Assembly: GCF_028898845.1 (NCBI RefSeq) | Contig: NZ_CP118574.1 | Location: 1,860,001 to 1,924,000, forward strand | From: Streptomyces sp. WZ-12 | GTDB taxonomy: Bacteria; Actinomycetota; Actinomycetes; Streptomycetales; Streptomycetaceae | Reading direction: 5' to 3' | DNA: 64,000 nt | Shown: piece after piece, positions 50,481 through 59,270 of the stretch | How the letters are laid out: the number at the start of each line of letters is the position of its first letter | How positions within the stretch are numbered: the stretch's first letter is position 1 | Notes under the pieces: generated by a model | What the model was told of the DNA's origin: nothing | Database searches by the model: none | What the model saw: only the letters and a program-made list of their open reading frames with translations | Program-made: the position numbers and the translations under genes

Positions 50481-52431
50481 GGTCGGGTTCGTCTCCTCGG
50501 GGGCGGGCCGTCGGGGCGTGGTGGTCGGGGGGAAGGAGCAGATCGGGGTCCGCGGTGCGGCCGGTCCCGCCGTCCTGGCCCGGGGTGGTGGCAGGAGCGG
50601 GGCCGGGGCGGCCGGCGGCGGCCAGACCGGCCGCGTAGCTGGGGTCGCCGCGGCTGAAGCCGCGTTGGTAGGCGGCCATCAGATGGGGGTCGTGGAGTCG
50701 TTCGGGGTCGGTGCGCTGCGGTGGCTGGACCGGCGCGTCGCGCAACTGGGGGGCGATGTGGGCCTGCTTGATGCGGCGCGGCAGCCGGGGCCGGTCGAGC
50801 TCGTCCAGGGGTGGCGGCGGGGGCGGCAGGACGACCGGGCCCGGGTCGGCGCGGCGGGTCGGAGCCGGGCGGGCACCGGTGGGGCGCTGGTCGGCGGGGT
50901 GGCCGCCGCCCGACAGCGCGCCGGGCGGGACGCCGGCCGGGCCGGAGGCGTGCTGCGGCGCGGTCGCGGCGGCCTCGACGCTGGCGACGGTGGTCTGTGC
51001 GGGGGTGCGGACGATGCGGCGGCGGGCGGGGAGGCCGTCTCCTCGGGTGGCGGGCAGCGCCGGCAGGGCCCGGGGCAGGGGCCCGACGGACGGCTCGCGG
51101 CGGTCGGGGGCGTAGTGGAAGCGGTCGCCGTGCGCCCGTTGGCCGCGCGCCGGGGCCGGAACGGGCTCCTCGTCCTCCATCCCGTCCGGGAACTCCTCGC
51201 GGATCTCGGCCGAGTTGGCGCCCAGCAGCTCCGGCGGCACGATCACGACGGCCTGCACGCCGCCGTAGATGTTGCCCTGGAGCCGGACCAGCAGGCCGTG
51301 CCGCTGGGCGAGCGCGGAGACGACGTAGAGGCCGATCCGGCCGTCGTCGAGGAGTTCGGTGAGGTCGATCCGCTCGGGGTCGGTGAGCAGCCGGTTCATC
51401 TGCTCCTGTTCGTCCCCCGCCATGCCCAGGCCGCGGTCCTCGACCTCGACGGCGAGGCCGGCGGTGACGTGCCGCGCGCGGACCGTGACCGGCGTCTCCG
51501 GGTCGGAGAACTCGGTGGCGTTCTCGACGAGTTCGGCGAGCAGGTGGACGACGTCGGCGACGGCGTGCCCGCGCAGGGTGCCCTCGAAGGGCGAGACCAG
51601 CTTGATCCGGGTGTACTGCTCGACCTCGGCGGTGGAGGAGCGCACGACCTCGGTCATGGTGATCGGCCGGGTCCACTGGCGGCGGGTGATGGCGCCGCCG
51701 AGGACGGCGAGGTTCTCGGCGTGCCGGCGGATGCGGGTGGCCAGGTGGTCGATGACGAACAGGCCCTTGAGCAGGTCCGGGTCCTCGACCTGGTACTCCA
51801 TCTCGTCCAGGGTGAGGATCTGGCGGTGGACGAGGGACTGGAGCCGCCGGGCGAGGTTGACGAAGACCTCCAGCTTCTGCTCGTTGCCGGTGGCGTCGCT
51901 GCGGACGATGCCCACCGCCTCGATGAGCGCGGCCTCCGCGGCCCGGCCGGTGACGGCGATGTCGTGGGCGACCTGGCCGAGGGGGTCGCCGCCGGGCTCC
52001 GCCAGCGGCTCCCGGCCGTCGTGGGGCCGCAGCCACTCGTCGTGGCGGACCCGGTCGAGGAGGTCGACGAGATCGGCCTGGGCGCGGGCGCACGCCTGGC
52101 GCAGCCGCGTGCAGCGGTGCGCCTGGGCGCGCGCCTCGGCGTTCCCGACCAGTCCGCCGATCAGGACGATGACGCAGACCGCGGCGAGGCCGCCGGCCAG
52201 CACCGCCCACTCGCGCTGGGTGATCCGCGCGCCGCCGCTGCTGACCACGAACGCGGCGACGCCCGCGCAGACGACGGCCACCGACAGGGCGGGGACGGCG
52301 GCGAGCCGGACCAGTCGGGACCGCAGCGCCGCGTCGGCCACCGGCTCGGGGAACGCCGCCCGGCCGTGCCGCCCCCCAGGGGAACCGGCAGCCTCCTGGG
52401 ACCTCTCGGTCCTCGGCGTTGCGGTACGCAT
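50470..52431 (-). CDS. cvnA: Conservon sensor ATPase/histidine-kinase-like membrane protein (CvnA-type)
   Basis: A 653-aa protein. Two membrane helices near residues 40-60 and 75-95 (VPALSVAVVCAGVAAFVV, WAVLAGGLAAVCVIVLIGGL) enclose a very short loop. A helical nitrate-sensor-like/dimerisation region follows. The HATPase domain spans about residues 290-405 (LAELVENATEFSDPETPV as N box, VEDRGLGMAGDEQEQMN as G1, RIGLYVVSALAQRHGLLVRL). A long Pro/Arg-rich C-terminal tail (430-653) follows. No clear phosphoacceptor His motif is evident. GGAGGG precedes ATG 52431. This is the head of the conservon operon; repeated ACCTACTT boxes lie upstream. Confidence 0.92.
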   Translation of the reverse strand: MRTATPRTERSQEAAGSPGGRHGRAAFPEPVADAALRSRLVRLAAVPALSVAVVCAGVAAFVVSSGGARITQREWAVLAGGLAAVCVIVLIGGLVGNAEARAQAHRCTRLRQACARAQADLVDLLDRVRHDEWLRPHDGREPLAEPGGDPLGQVAHDIAVTGRAAEAALIEAVGIVRSDATGNEQKLEVFVNLARRLQSLVHRQILTLDEMEYQVEDPDLLKGLFVIDHLATRIRRHAENLAVLGGAITRRQWTRPITMTEVVRSSTAEVEQYTRIKLVSPFEGTLRGHAVADVVHLLAELVENATEFSDPETPVTVRARHVTAGLAVEVEDRGLGMAGDEQEQMNRLLTDPERIDLTELLDDGRIGLYVVSALAQRHGLLVRLQGNIYGGVQAVVIVPPELLGANSAEIREEFPDGMEDEEPVPAPARGQRAHGDRFHYAPDRREPSVGPLPRALPALPATRGDGLPARRRIVRTPAQTTVASVEAAATAPQHASGPAGVPPGALSGGGHPADQRPTGARPAPTRRADPGPVVLPPPPPPLDELDRPRLPRRIKQAHIAPQLRDAPVQPPQRTDPERLHDPHLMAAYQRGFSRGDPSYAAGLAAAGRPGPAPATTPGQDGGTGRTADPDLLLPPDHHAPTARPRGDEPDHGE

Positions 52432-52502
52432 CGGCGCCCTCCGGATCGGCCGTTGGCAGTTCACGGAGCACGCACGCTAGTTGTTGCGGGGGTGGGGTTC
52501 GG

Positions 52503-52540
52503 ACCTACTTCGGGGTTTCGCTACCCCACGCCACCTACTT
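52503..52540 (-). promoter_or_regulatory. Direct repeat of AAGTAGGT upstream of the conservon
   Basis: AAGTAGGT (plus strand ACCTACTT) occurs at 52503-52510 and 52533-52540, exactly 30 bp apart (about three helical turns), with a small GGGGT/ACCCC hairpin between. It lies about 70-110 bases upstream of the CvnA start. Confidence 0.4.
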
Positions 52541-52644
52541 GGGTATGCACGGCCCGCACGGGCGCGCGATAAGATCCGAACTCCCGTACAAACAAGGGCG
52601 GTTGAGTAGCACACCAGCACCCCAACCGCCCCAACCGCCCCGCC

Positions 52645-53850
52645 TCACTGCGGGAGTTCGACGGCGGCGGGGTCCGCCTCTCCCTCCACCGCGCCGACCC
52701 GCGCCCCCGGACCCGCCGGCGGCCAGCTCGGCCAACCCTGGACCGGCGGCACCGCGACCACCCGCCACCAGGGCTCCACGACCTGCGCCTCGGCGGGCTC
52801 GAACGGCCGGCCCGGCGGCGGCACCGCGACCTCGGCGCCGGCCCGGTACGCCGCGGCGACCGTGCGCTCGGCGGGCTCGGCCCACGGATGCGGGGCGAGG
52901 TTGAAGGTGCCCCAGTGGATCGGCAGCAGCACCCCGCGCGGCCGCCCGCCCTGGAGGTCGAGCTGCGCCCGCAGCCCCTCCTCCGGGGTCATGTGCACGT
53001 CCGGCCAGAAATCGGAGTAGGCCCCTATCTGGACCATCGTGGCGTCGAACGGGCCGTGCTCCGCGCCGATTTGGGCGAAACCGGGGAAGTAGCCGGTGTC
53101 GCCGCTGTGGTAGATGCGGTGCTCGGGACCGGCGACGACCCACGAGGCCCACAGCGTGTGCTGCGCGCCACGCAGCCCACGGCCGCAGAAGTGCTGCGCC
53201 GGGGTGGCGGTGAGGGTGAGCCCGCCGACCCGGGTCGACTCGTGCCAGTCCAACTCGGTGATCCGGCCCGGGGGCACGCCCCAGAACTCCAGGTCGGCGC
53301 CGACGCCCAGCGGCACGACGAAGACCGCGCCGGAGGCCGCCAGTTGCTTGATGGTCGGCATGTCGAGGTGGTCGTAGTGGTCGTGCGAGATCACCACCGC
53401 GTCGACCGGCGTCAGCTCCGCCAGCTCCACCGGCACCGGGTGCATCCGCTTGGGCCCGGCCCAGCGCAGCGGCGAGCAGCGCTCGCCCCAGACCGGGTCG
53501 AAGAGCACCCGGTGCCCGTCGATCTCGGCGAACACGCTGGAGTGCCCCATCCACGTCAGCCGCAGCCCCGAGGCGGGCGGGCGGGTCCGGTCCGCGGCGG
53601 TGGGCCGGTGCACCGGAATCCGTCCCACCGGCGCCCTGCGCAACCGCCCCTCGCGGCTGAGCTGCGTGCGGGCCATCGGCAGCGCGGCGCCGCGGAGCAA
53701 CTGCCGGGTGGGCGTCGGATTGCGGAACTGCCCGTCCACGAACTGCGGCGACCTGCGCATCCTCGCCAGCCGCTCCCCCGTCGGCTCGGCACCGAAGCTG
53801 GCGGGGCGCAGCGCGGTCAGTGGTCTCGGGCGGGGACGGGATGCGGTCAC
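52645..53850 (-). CDS. MBL-fold metal-dependent hydrolase (NAPE-PLD/UlaG-like)
   Basis: A 401-aa protein. It has a basic N-terminal extension, then the beta-lactamase-fold core: LTWMGHSSVFAEIDGHRVLFDPVWGERCSP, VVISHDHYDHLDMPTIKQL (HxHxDH di-zinc site), GDTGYFPGFAQIG, VLLPIHWGTFNLAPHPWAEP. The Asp/His pattern matches N-acyl-phosphatidylethanolamine phospholipase D-like hydrolases. GTG 53850 has GGAGGTG upstream; the longer open frame to 54105 has no such site. It could act on phospholipid head groups or phosphodiesters. It is in the same direction as the FAD enzyme but 330 bases apart, so probably has its own promoter. Confidence 0.88.
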   Translation of the reverse strand: MTASRPRPRPLTALRPASFGAEPTGERLARMRRSPQFVDGQFRNPTPTRQLLRGAALPMARTQLSREGRLRRAPVGRIPVHRPTAADRTRPPASGLRLTWMGHSSVFAEIDGHRVLFDPVWGERCSPLRWAGPKRMHPVPVELAELTPVDAVVISHDHYDHLDMPTIKQLAASGAVFVVPLGVGADLEFWGVPPGRITELDWHESTRVGGLTLTATPAQHFCGRGLRGAQHTLWASWVVAGPEHRIYHSGDTGYFPGFAQIGAEHGPFDATMVQIGAYSDFWPDVHMTPEEGLRAQLDLQGGRPRGVLLPIHWGTFNLAPHPWAEPAERTVAAAYRAGAEVAVPPPGRPFEPAEAQVVEPWWRVVAVPPVQGWPSWPPAGPGARVGAVEGEADPAAVELPQ

Positions 53851-54183
53851 GGCACCTCCATGGTCGGGGCAGTCGCGAAGTGAACGGACCGCACGAACGG
53901 TGGGTTCCGACAACCGCCCGAGACCTGCACCGCGGCCCCGACTGCGCCACCGGCACCCTCCGTGGGCAACGACCCGACCGCCCGCCACATTCCCGAACCG
54001 ACGAAGCGACGCCTCGACGGATCGACCGGCGAGCGGGCCGACGGACGGACGAACCCGCAGACAGGCCCGTACTTCGTCGTACGACGGGGTGAGCGACGAC
54101 GCCACGCGGACTCCCCCGATCGGGTGAATCCGGAACGGGGTCGCGGCCCCGGCGCGACCGGCGGCGCTCCGCCCCCCTCGCCC
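53851..54183. other. Intergenic region between FAD oxidoreductase and MBL hydrolase
   Basis: About 330 bases between two leftward genes. A weak 7-bp hairpin (GGTCGCG 54139-54145 / CGCGACC 54153-54159) may terminate the FAD gene. The rest should hold the MBL promoter. No gene is recognised; the open frames are shadows. Confidence 0.45.
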
Positions 54184-55575
54184 TCAGGCCGTCTCCACCG
54201 TGCCGGGTGGTCTGGGCAGCCCCGGGCGACGGGGCAGGAAGACCGTGCGCAGGAGGACCCGCGGGGCCATGAGGCGGGCGGGCGGGGCGGTGAGGCAGAA
54301 GACGTCCCGGAAGGCGCCGCCGACGACCCGGTCGACGGCGGCGCGGGCGGCGAGCCGGTCGAGGTACCACGACATCAGGCGCTCGCCGGGGCCCGCCTTG
54401 GTCTCGGTGCCGTGCGCATAGGGGCGGTCGGCGCCGACCGCGGCCATCCAGGCGGACTCCGCGGCCCGGCCGACCGCCCGCTGTGCCCGGCCGAGGACGC
54501 CGGGCCCCGGGCCGCCGACGGCGTCGAGGGTGTCCCGCAGGGCCACCGCGCCGAGCGCGGCCACGGACATGCCCTGGCCGTAGACCGGGTTGAAGGTGCA
54601 GTTGGCGTCCCCGAGGACCAGCAGCCCCTCGGGGAGCGCGCCGGGGTGGTCGTAGTGCCGGCGGCGGTTGCGGGTGTCGCGGAAGCCGTGCACCGGCGAG
54701 ACCGGTTCGGCGCGGGTCAGGAGTTCGTGGACGTAGGGGTCGCCGACGGTGGCGCTGAACGCGGTGAACTCCGCCTCGTCCGTGGGCGGGTGGTGCCCCG
54801 TCACCCCGGACAGGGTCAGCAGCCAGTTGCCGCCCTCCACCGGGAGGTAGGCGGCGCCCCGGGGGCACTCAGGCCAGCCGGGGACGTTGACGGCGATCTC
54901 GGGTTCGCCGTCCTCGTCGGTGGGCCGGTACATCCGGGTCGCGTAGGCGAGGCCGGAGTCGACGGTCTCCTCCTGCGGTGTCTCGCGGCCGAGTTCGGCG
55001 TACCACTGGGGCGTGCGGGAGCCGCGTCCCGAGGCGTCGACGATCAGGTCGGCGGGGAGCCGGCGAGAGGTGCCGGTGGTGCGGGCGCGGACCGTGACGC
55101 CGGTGACCCGCCGGGCGTCGCCGATGAGGCCGATGGCCTCGGTCGCCTCCAGGACCTCGACGCGGGTGGTCGGTCCGACGGCGCGCAGGGCCCGTTCGCG
55201 GACGACGGCGTCGAGCACCGGCCGGGTGACGCTGAGCGTGGGGTGCCGGCGCTCGTCGAAGCGGCGCTGCCAGCCGGTGGGGGTGCGGGTGAGCAGGTCG
55301 CGCGGGAGGTGGAGGCTGCGGGCCCCGGCGTCGGTGAGCGCGGCGACCGTGCCGGGCAGCAGCCGCTCCAGTGCGCGCTGCCCGCCGCTGAGCAGGATGT
55401 GCAGGTGACGGGCCTGCGGGACGCCCTTGCGGAAGGCGTGGCCGGCCGGATAGCGGTCCCGTTCGACGACCGTGATCGTCTCGACGTGCCCGCGCAGGGC
55501 GACGACGGCGAGCATCCCGGCGAGCCCGCCGCCGATCACGACCGCGGTCCGCCCGCGGGCGGTGTGCTCCGGCAT
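54184..55575 (-). CDS. FAD-dependent oxidoreductase (geranylgeranyl-reductase/epoxidase-like)
   Basis: A 463-aa flavoprotein: GxGxxG at VIGGGLAGMLAVVALRGH (residues 13-30), acidic ribose ligand in VVERDRYP, KGVPQARHLHILLSGG (QxRHxHxL, as in squalene-epoxidase-like and geranylgeranyl reductase enzymes), VDASGRGSRTPQW, and the second FAD motif LVLGDANCTFNPVYGQGMSVAALGA. GGGAG lies before ATG 55575. It probably hydroxylates, epoxidises or reduces a hydrophobic substrate. It stands alone and is divergent from the PfkB kinase. Confidence 0.88.
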   Translation of the reverse strand: MPEHTARGRTAVVIGGGLAGMLAVVALRGHVETITVVERDRYPAGHAFRKGVPQARHLHILLSGGQRALERLLPGTVAALTDAGARSLHLPRDLLTRTPTGWQRRFDERRHPTLSVTRPVLDAVVRERALRAVGPTTRVEVLEATEAIGLIGDARRVTGVTVRARTTGTSRRLPADLIVDASGRGSRTPQWYAELGRETPQEETVDSGLAYATRMYRPTDEDGEPEIAVNVPGWPECPRGAAYLPVEGGNWLLTLSGVTGHHPPTDEAEFTAFSATVGDPYVHELLTRAEPVSPVHGFRDTRNRRRHYDHPGALPEGLLVLGDANCTFNPVYGQGMSVAALGAVALRDTLDAVGGPGPGVLGRAQRAVGRAAESAWMAAVGADRPYAHGTETKAGPGERLMSWYLDRLAARAAVDRVVGGAFRDVFCLTAPPARLMAPRVLLRTVFLPRRPGLPRPPGTVETA

Positions 55576-55969
55576 GCGTACTCCCTCTCCCCGCCCGGGC
55601 CGGCCCGCCGGTCCGTTGGTCACCGTCGCCGGGATCTGATCACTGTCGGGGCTCAGACTCCGGCGCCCGCCGGGCCGGTGTCAACGACCCGTTCCCGGCT
55701 GTGACCGGTTCGACGGCCGCTCGGCAACTCCCGTCCCGGGCTTCCTCCTGACGCGCGGCGGCCACCGCCCGGCCCACCCGTCAGCGCCCCTGCCCCGGGG
55801 CGTGAGCAGCGACTTCTCGGCGCCCGTTCCCCCTGCGCGTCACGCCAGTCCCTAACATCCCGATATGAGGCGGGTGTGCGTCTAGACTCCCGTCGGCGGG
55901 CGCACCGCGGCCGCGGCCGCTCCCACCAGCACGGGACTCGTCGCACCAGCAAGGGATTCAGGGACGCTT
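55576..55969. other. Divergent intergenic region between FAD enzyme and PfkB kinase
   Basis: About 390 bases expected to hold two promoters. A near-duplicate CACCAGCACGGGA / CACCAGCAAGGGA lies just before the kinase, 20 bp apart. TAGACT near 55883 is a possible -10. No gene is recognised here. Confidence 0.45.
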
Positions 55970-56944
55970 GTGACCTTCCAGCAGGTATCTGAGCCATATG
56001 ACGTACTCGTCGTCGGCGGATCGGGCGTGGACACCATCGTGCGGGTCAGCGCGCTGCCCGTGCCGTCCGCCGACAGACACCGGGTGCCGCCCATCCGCGA
56101 GGAGGCCGGGCACACCGGTACCGGTGTCGCGCTCGGCTGCGCGGCGCTGGGACTGACCACGGGGTTCGTGGACTTCCTCGGCGACGATCCGCCGGGCGCC
56201 CTGGTGCGCGAGCGGCTGGCCGGAAGCGGGGTCGACTTCCGCCCGCTGGCCTCCCCGCACGGCACCCGACGGGCCGTCAACCTCGTCTCGCCGGACGGCC
56301 GTCGGACGTCCTTCTACGACGCCCGCGACCCGCTCGATCTGCGCATGCCGCCCGAGCACTACCTCCCCCTGCTGCGCCGCACCCGGCACGTCCATCTGTC
56401 GATCACCCACTTCGCCCGGCACCTCTTCGACGACATCGAAGCGCTGGGCCTCCCCGTCTCCACGGACCTGCACGACTGGGACGGTCTGACGGAGCATCAC
56501 CGCGAGTTCGCGTTCCGCTCGGAGCTGGTCTTCCTCAGCACGGCGGGCGCCGGCGAGCGGATCGGTTCGATCATGCGGGAGATCGTCCACGAAGGGCGCG
56601 CCGAGGCCGTGATCGCCACCGCCGGCGCGGGCGGCGCCTATCTCCTCACGCCCGAGGACCGCACCCCTCGGCTGGTGCCCGCGGCCGTGCCGCCCCGCCC
56701 GGTCGTCGACAACAACGGCGCCGGCGACGCCTTCACCTGCGGCTTCCTCTACGGCCGGCTGACGGGTCAGGACCTGGAGGAGTGCGCCCGGCTGGGAGCC
56801 GTCGCGGGCGCCCACGCCTGCACGGCCGCCGGCGCGCACACCGCCCTCGCCCGGCCCGACGACCTGCGCGCCGCGCAGACTCCGCCGCCCCCACTGGCTC
56901 CGGTGGCCGCCGTCGAGGCCCAGGTCACCCGCACCGGGGCGTAG
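55970..56944 (+). CDS. PfkB-family carbohydrate kinase
   Basis: A 324-aa ribokinase-fold enzyme: VVGGSGVDTIVRVSALP, HTGTGVALGCAALGL (GG-type substrate motif altered to TGTG), GFVDFLGDDPPG, and PVVDNNGAGDAFTCGFLYG with the catalytic Asp near 253 in the anion-hole GAGD. It should phosphorylate a sugar or nucleoside; the specificity is unclear. The GTG at 55970 has AGGGA eight bases upstream and gives the usual N-terminus. Confidence 0.88.
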   Translation: MTFQQVSEPYDVLVVGGSGVDTIVRVSALPVPSADRHRVPPIREEAGHTGTGVALGCAALGLTTGFVDFLGDDPPGALVRERLAGSGVDFRPLASPHGTRRAVNLVSPDGRRTSFYDARDPLDLRMPPEHYLPLLRRTRHVHLSITHFARHLFDDIEALGLPVSTDLHDWDGLTEHHREFAFRSELVFLSTAGAGERIGSIMREIVHEGRAEAVIATAGAGGAYLLTPEDRTPRLVPAAVPPRPVVDNNGAGDAFTCGFLYGRLTGQDLEECARLGAVAGAHACTAAGAHTALARPDDLRAAQTPPPPLAPVAAVEAQVTRTGA

Positions 56945-57083
56945 CGCTCCGCGCCGAGCCCGAAGGCCCGGGCGACGCCGTCCCACGCCGCCCGGCCCCG
57001 GAAGGCCGGCCGCGACCTCAAGTGTCTTGCCACGCAGACGACTTGACGCCCTTCGCGCCACCGCGCGGGCGGGAGGGCGCGGT

Positions 57084-57986
57084 TCAGCCCTTGCGGCCCA
57101 CCACCCCGTAGAAGATGGTGTTGTTGAGCTCCTCCGGGCCGGGCACGGGCCCGTCCGGCCGCCACAGCGGCACCCGTACGACGCCCGGTTCCAGCGGGGT
57201 GAACGGCCCGAGGAGGGCGGCCACCTCGTCCTTGGTGCGCAGGGCGAGCGGGGTGGTGGCGCTCTTGTAGACCTCCTCGACGTGGGCGCGGGCGGCCTCG
57301 TCGACCCGGCCCTGCGCGTAGCCCTCGTACGGCTCGTAGGTGCCGTTCGAGAGGATCAGGTGGCTACCGGCGGGCAGCGCGGCGCCGAACGCGGCGAGCA
57401 GCGCGGCGGGGTGGTCGTCGTCGCCGAGGAAGTCGAGTACGCCACCGACCAGGAGGCCCACCGGCCGTTCCAGGTCGATGAGTTCGCGGACCGCCGGGTC
57501 CTCCAGGACCGCCTTGGGGTCGCGGAGGTCGCCGAGCGCGAAGGCGGTGCCGGGCGCGTTGGCGAGGCGGGCCCGGGCGTGGGTGGCCACGATCGGGTCG
57601 CTGTCCACGTAGACCACCCGGGTCTCGGGGGCGGTCTCGCGGGCCACCTCGTGGGCGTTGGGCGAGGTGGGGATGCCGACGCCGAGGACGAGGAACTGCC
57701 GGACCCCGGCGGCCACCACGGCGCGGACCGCGCGCCGGCGGAAGGCGCCGTTGGCGCGGACGCTGTCGCGCACCTTGGGGTGGAGTTCGATGACGCGGTC
57801 CGCGGCGACCCGGTCGACCTCGTAGTTGTCCCAGCCGCCGAGGAAGTAGTCGTACATCCGGGCCGGGTGCGGCCGGCTGGTGTCGATCTCCTCGGCGGCG
57901 AAGCCCAGATGGTCCGGGCCGGGCGGGTACGGCCCGATCGCCCAGGCTCCGGGGTCGCAACCGGGAGGGCTGTGCTGCTCGTTCAT
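57084..57986 (-). CDS. DUF574 SAM-dependent methyltransferase
   Basis: A 300-aa protein of the actinobacterial DUF574 methyltransferase family: IDTSRPHPARMYDYFLGGWDNYEVDR near residue 35, GVRQFLVLGVGIPTSPNAHEVA (SAM loop), VVYVDSDPIVATHARARL, LGDLRDPKAV and VGLLVGGVLDFLGDDD. Members methylate small molecules or have unknown targets and are often beside WhiJ-type trios, as here. GGAGGAG precedes ATG 57986. It lies ten bases from the DUF397 gene and is probably co-transcribed. Confidence 0.88.
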   Translation of the reverse strand: MNEQHSPPGCDPGAWAIGPYPPGPDHLGFAAEEIDTSRPHPARMYDYFLGGWDNYEVDRVAADRVIELHPKVRDSVRANGAFRRRAVRAVVAAGVRQFLVLGVGIPTSPNAHEVARETAPETRVVYVDSDPIVATHARARLANAPGTAFALGDLRDPKAVLEDPAVRELIDLERPVGLLVGGVLDFLGDDDHPAALLAAFGAALPAGSHLILSNGTYEPYEGYAQGRVDEAARAHVEEVYKSATTPLALRTKDEVAALLGPFTPLEPGVVRVPLWRPDGPVPGPEELNNTIFYGVVGRKG

Positions 57987-57996
57987 GGCTCCTCCC

Positions 57997-58260
57997 TCAG
58001 TGCGCCGGGCACGACGCGGCGGAGAGCAGGAAGTCGGCGTGGCCGGCCTTCGCGCCCTCGATGAAACTGACCATCTCGCGGTGGGTGTAGATCAGCGCGG
58101 GACCGTCCGGGTCGGTGGACTGGCGCAGGGCGACCCGGCCGTCGCGCAGCCGCAGGGCCTCGACGCACTCGCCGCCGTTTCCGCCGCTCCACGGCTTGTG
58201 CCAGCCGTCGCTGCCCAGTTCGCTGGCGGGCATCCCGTTGTAGATACGTATGCGGTCCAT
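57997..58260 (-). CDS. DUF397 small protein of the WhiJ-type system
   Basis: An 87-aa acidic-to-neutral protein. DUF397 features are the WHKPWSGGNGGECVEALRL core and VALRQSTDPDGPALIYTHREMVSFIEGAKAG. These small proteins pair with DUF5753 helix-turn-helix regulators, where they may act as antitoxin-like or co-regulatory partners (as in the abaA/whiJ loci of S. coelicolor). ATG 58260 is nearly adjacent to the stop of the regulator (58268), so the two form an operon. Confidence 0.9.
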   Translation of the reverse strand: MDRIRIYNGMPASELGSDGWHKPWSGGNGGECVEALRLRDGRVALRQSTDPDGPALIYTHREMVSFIEGAKAGHADFLLSAASCPAH

Positions 58261-58267
58261 GGGGGGT

Positions 58268-59134
58268 TCAGATCTCCTTGCGAAAGCCGCCCAGGATGGC
58301 CTCGGTCGCGTGTGCCGGCGCGGCCTGCGCACACATCCGGTCCAGGGCCTCCAGGAACTGCGAGACGTCGTTGCGCTGGTCGAAGTACACGGCTCCGACG
58401 AGGCTTTCCGCGTACGCGATGTCCGGGAGCTCCGGGATCGGGAAGCGGAAGATGTGGAACGGCCCGTACATGGCGGGGTGCGGACCCGCGGCGAACGGCA
58501 TCACCTGGAGCCGGACGTTCGGCATGGAGGTGGCCTCCATCAGCCGGGTGATCTGATCACGCATCACCTTGGGTCCGCCGATGGGGCGCCGCAGCACGGT
58601 CTCGTCCATGACCGACCACAGCATCGGGGCCTGTCCGCGGGTCAACAGCGCCTGGCGTTCCATGCGCAGGGCCACGATGCGGTCGATGTCGGCCGGGGCG
58701 GCGTGCGGCATTCCGGCGCGCAGCACGGCGGCGGCGTAGTCCTCGGTCTGCAACAGGCCGGGGACGTAGTGCGGTTGGTAGGAGCGGATCAGGTTGGCTT
58801 CGCTCTCCAGGCTGACGAAGGCGCTGAACCACTCGGGGAGGACATCGCGGAAGCGGTGCCACCAGCCGGGGCGGTTGGCCTCGCGGGCCAGGGAGACGAA
58901 GCCGTCGATCTCCTCCTGGTCGGTGACGCCGTAGGTCGCCAACAGCTTTTCCACGTACGGGAGTTTGAGGCCGACCTCGGCCTTCTCCATGCGCCGTATC
59001 GTGGCGTGCGTCACATCGAGCGCGGCGGCGGCGCGCTCGAAGGAGAGCCCCGCCCTCTCCCTCAGGTCCTGCAGTCGCTTGCCGAGCACCACCCGCAGGA
59101 CGGTCGGTGCACCTGCAGACCGTGGGTCCGCCAC
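58268..59134 (-). CDS. WhiJ-like XRE regulator with DUF5753 domain
   Basis: A 288-aa regulator. The helix-turn-helix is at about residues 16-70 (LGKRLQDLRERAGLSFERAAAALDVTHATIRRMEKAEVG). The DUF5753 ligand or partner domain spans about 100-275 (YVPGLLQTEDYAAAVLRAG, RMERQALLTRGQAPMLWSVMDETVLRRPIGG, VRLQVMPFAAGPHPAM, VYFDQRNDVSQF). GTG 59134 has GGAGGGG upstream. It is divergent from an RsbW-like ATPase, the third member of the WhiJ-type set, with 136 bases between starts. The set affects development and antibiotic production in streptomycetes. Confidence 0.92.
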   Translation of the reverse strand: MADPRSAGAPTVLRVVLGKRLQDLRERAGLSFERAAAALDVTHATIRRMEKAEVGLKLPYVEKLLATYGVTDQEEIDGFVSLAREANRPGWWHRFRDVLPEWFSAFVSLESEANLIRSYQPHYVPGLLQTEDYAAAVLRAGMPHAAPADIDRIVALRMERQALLTRGQAPMLWSVMDETVLRRPIGGPKVMRDQITRLMEATSMPNVRLQVMPFAAGPHPAMYGPFHIFRFPIPELPDIAYAESLVGAVYFDQRNDVSQFLEALDRMCAQAAPAHATEAILGGFRKEI

Positions 59135-59270
59135 GTCCGATCCCCTCCAACCAGCTTCAGTGCTCAGCAGTCTGTCATGCCGTCATCAGCTCGAACAGAC
59201 TGCACTTTCAATTCTGCAAATTACAGACTGATCCTTGCCAACGGTGAGCAACATCGCACATAGTTAAGTC

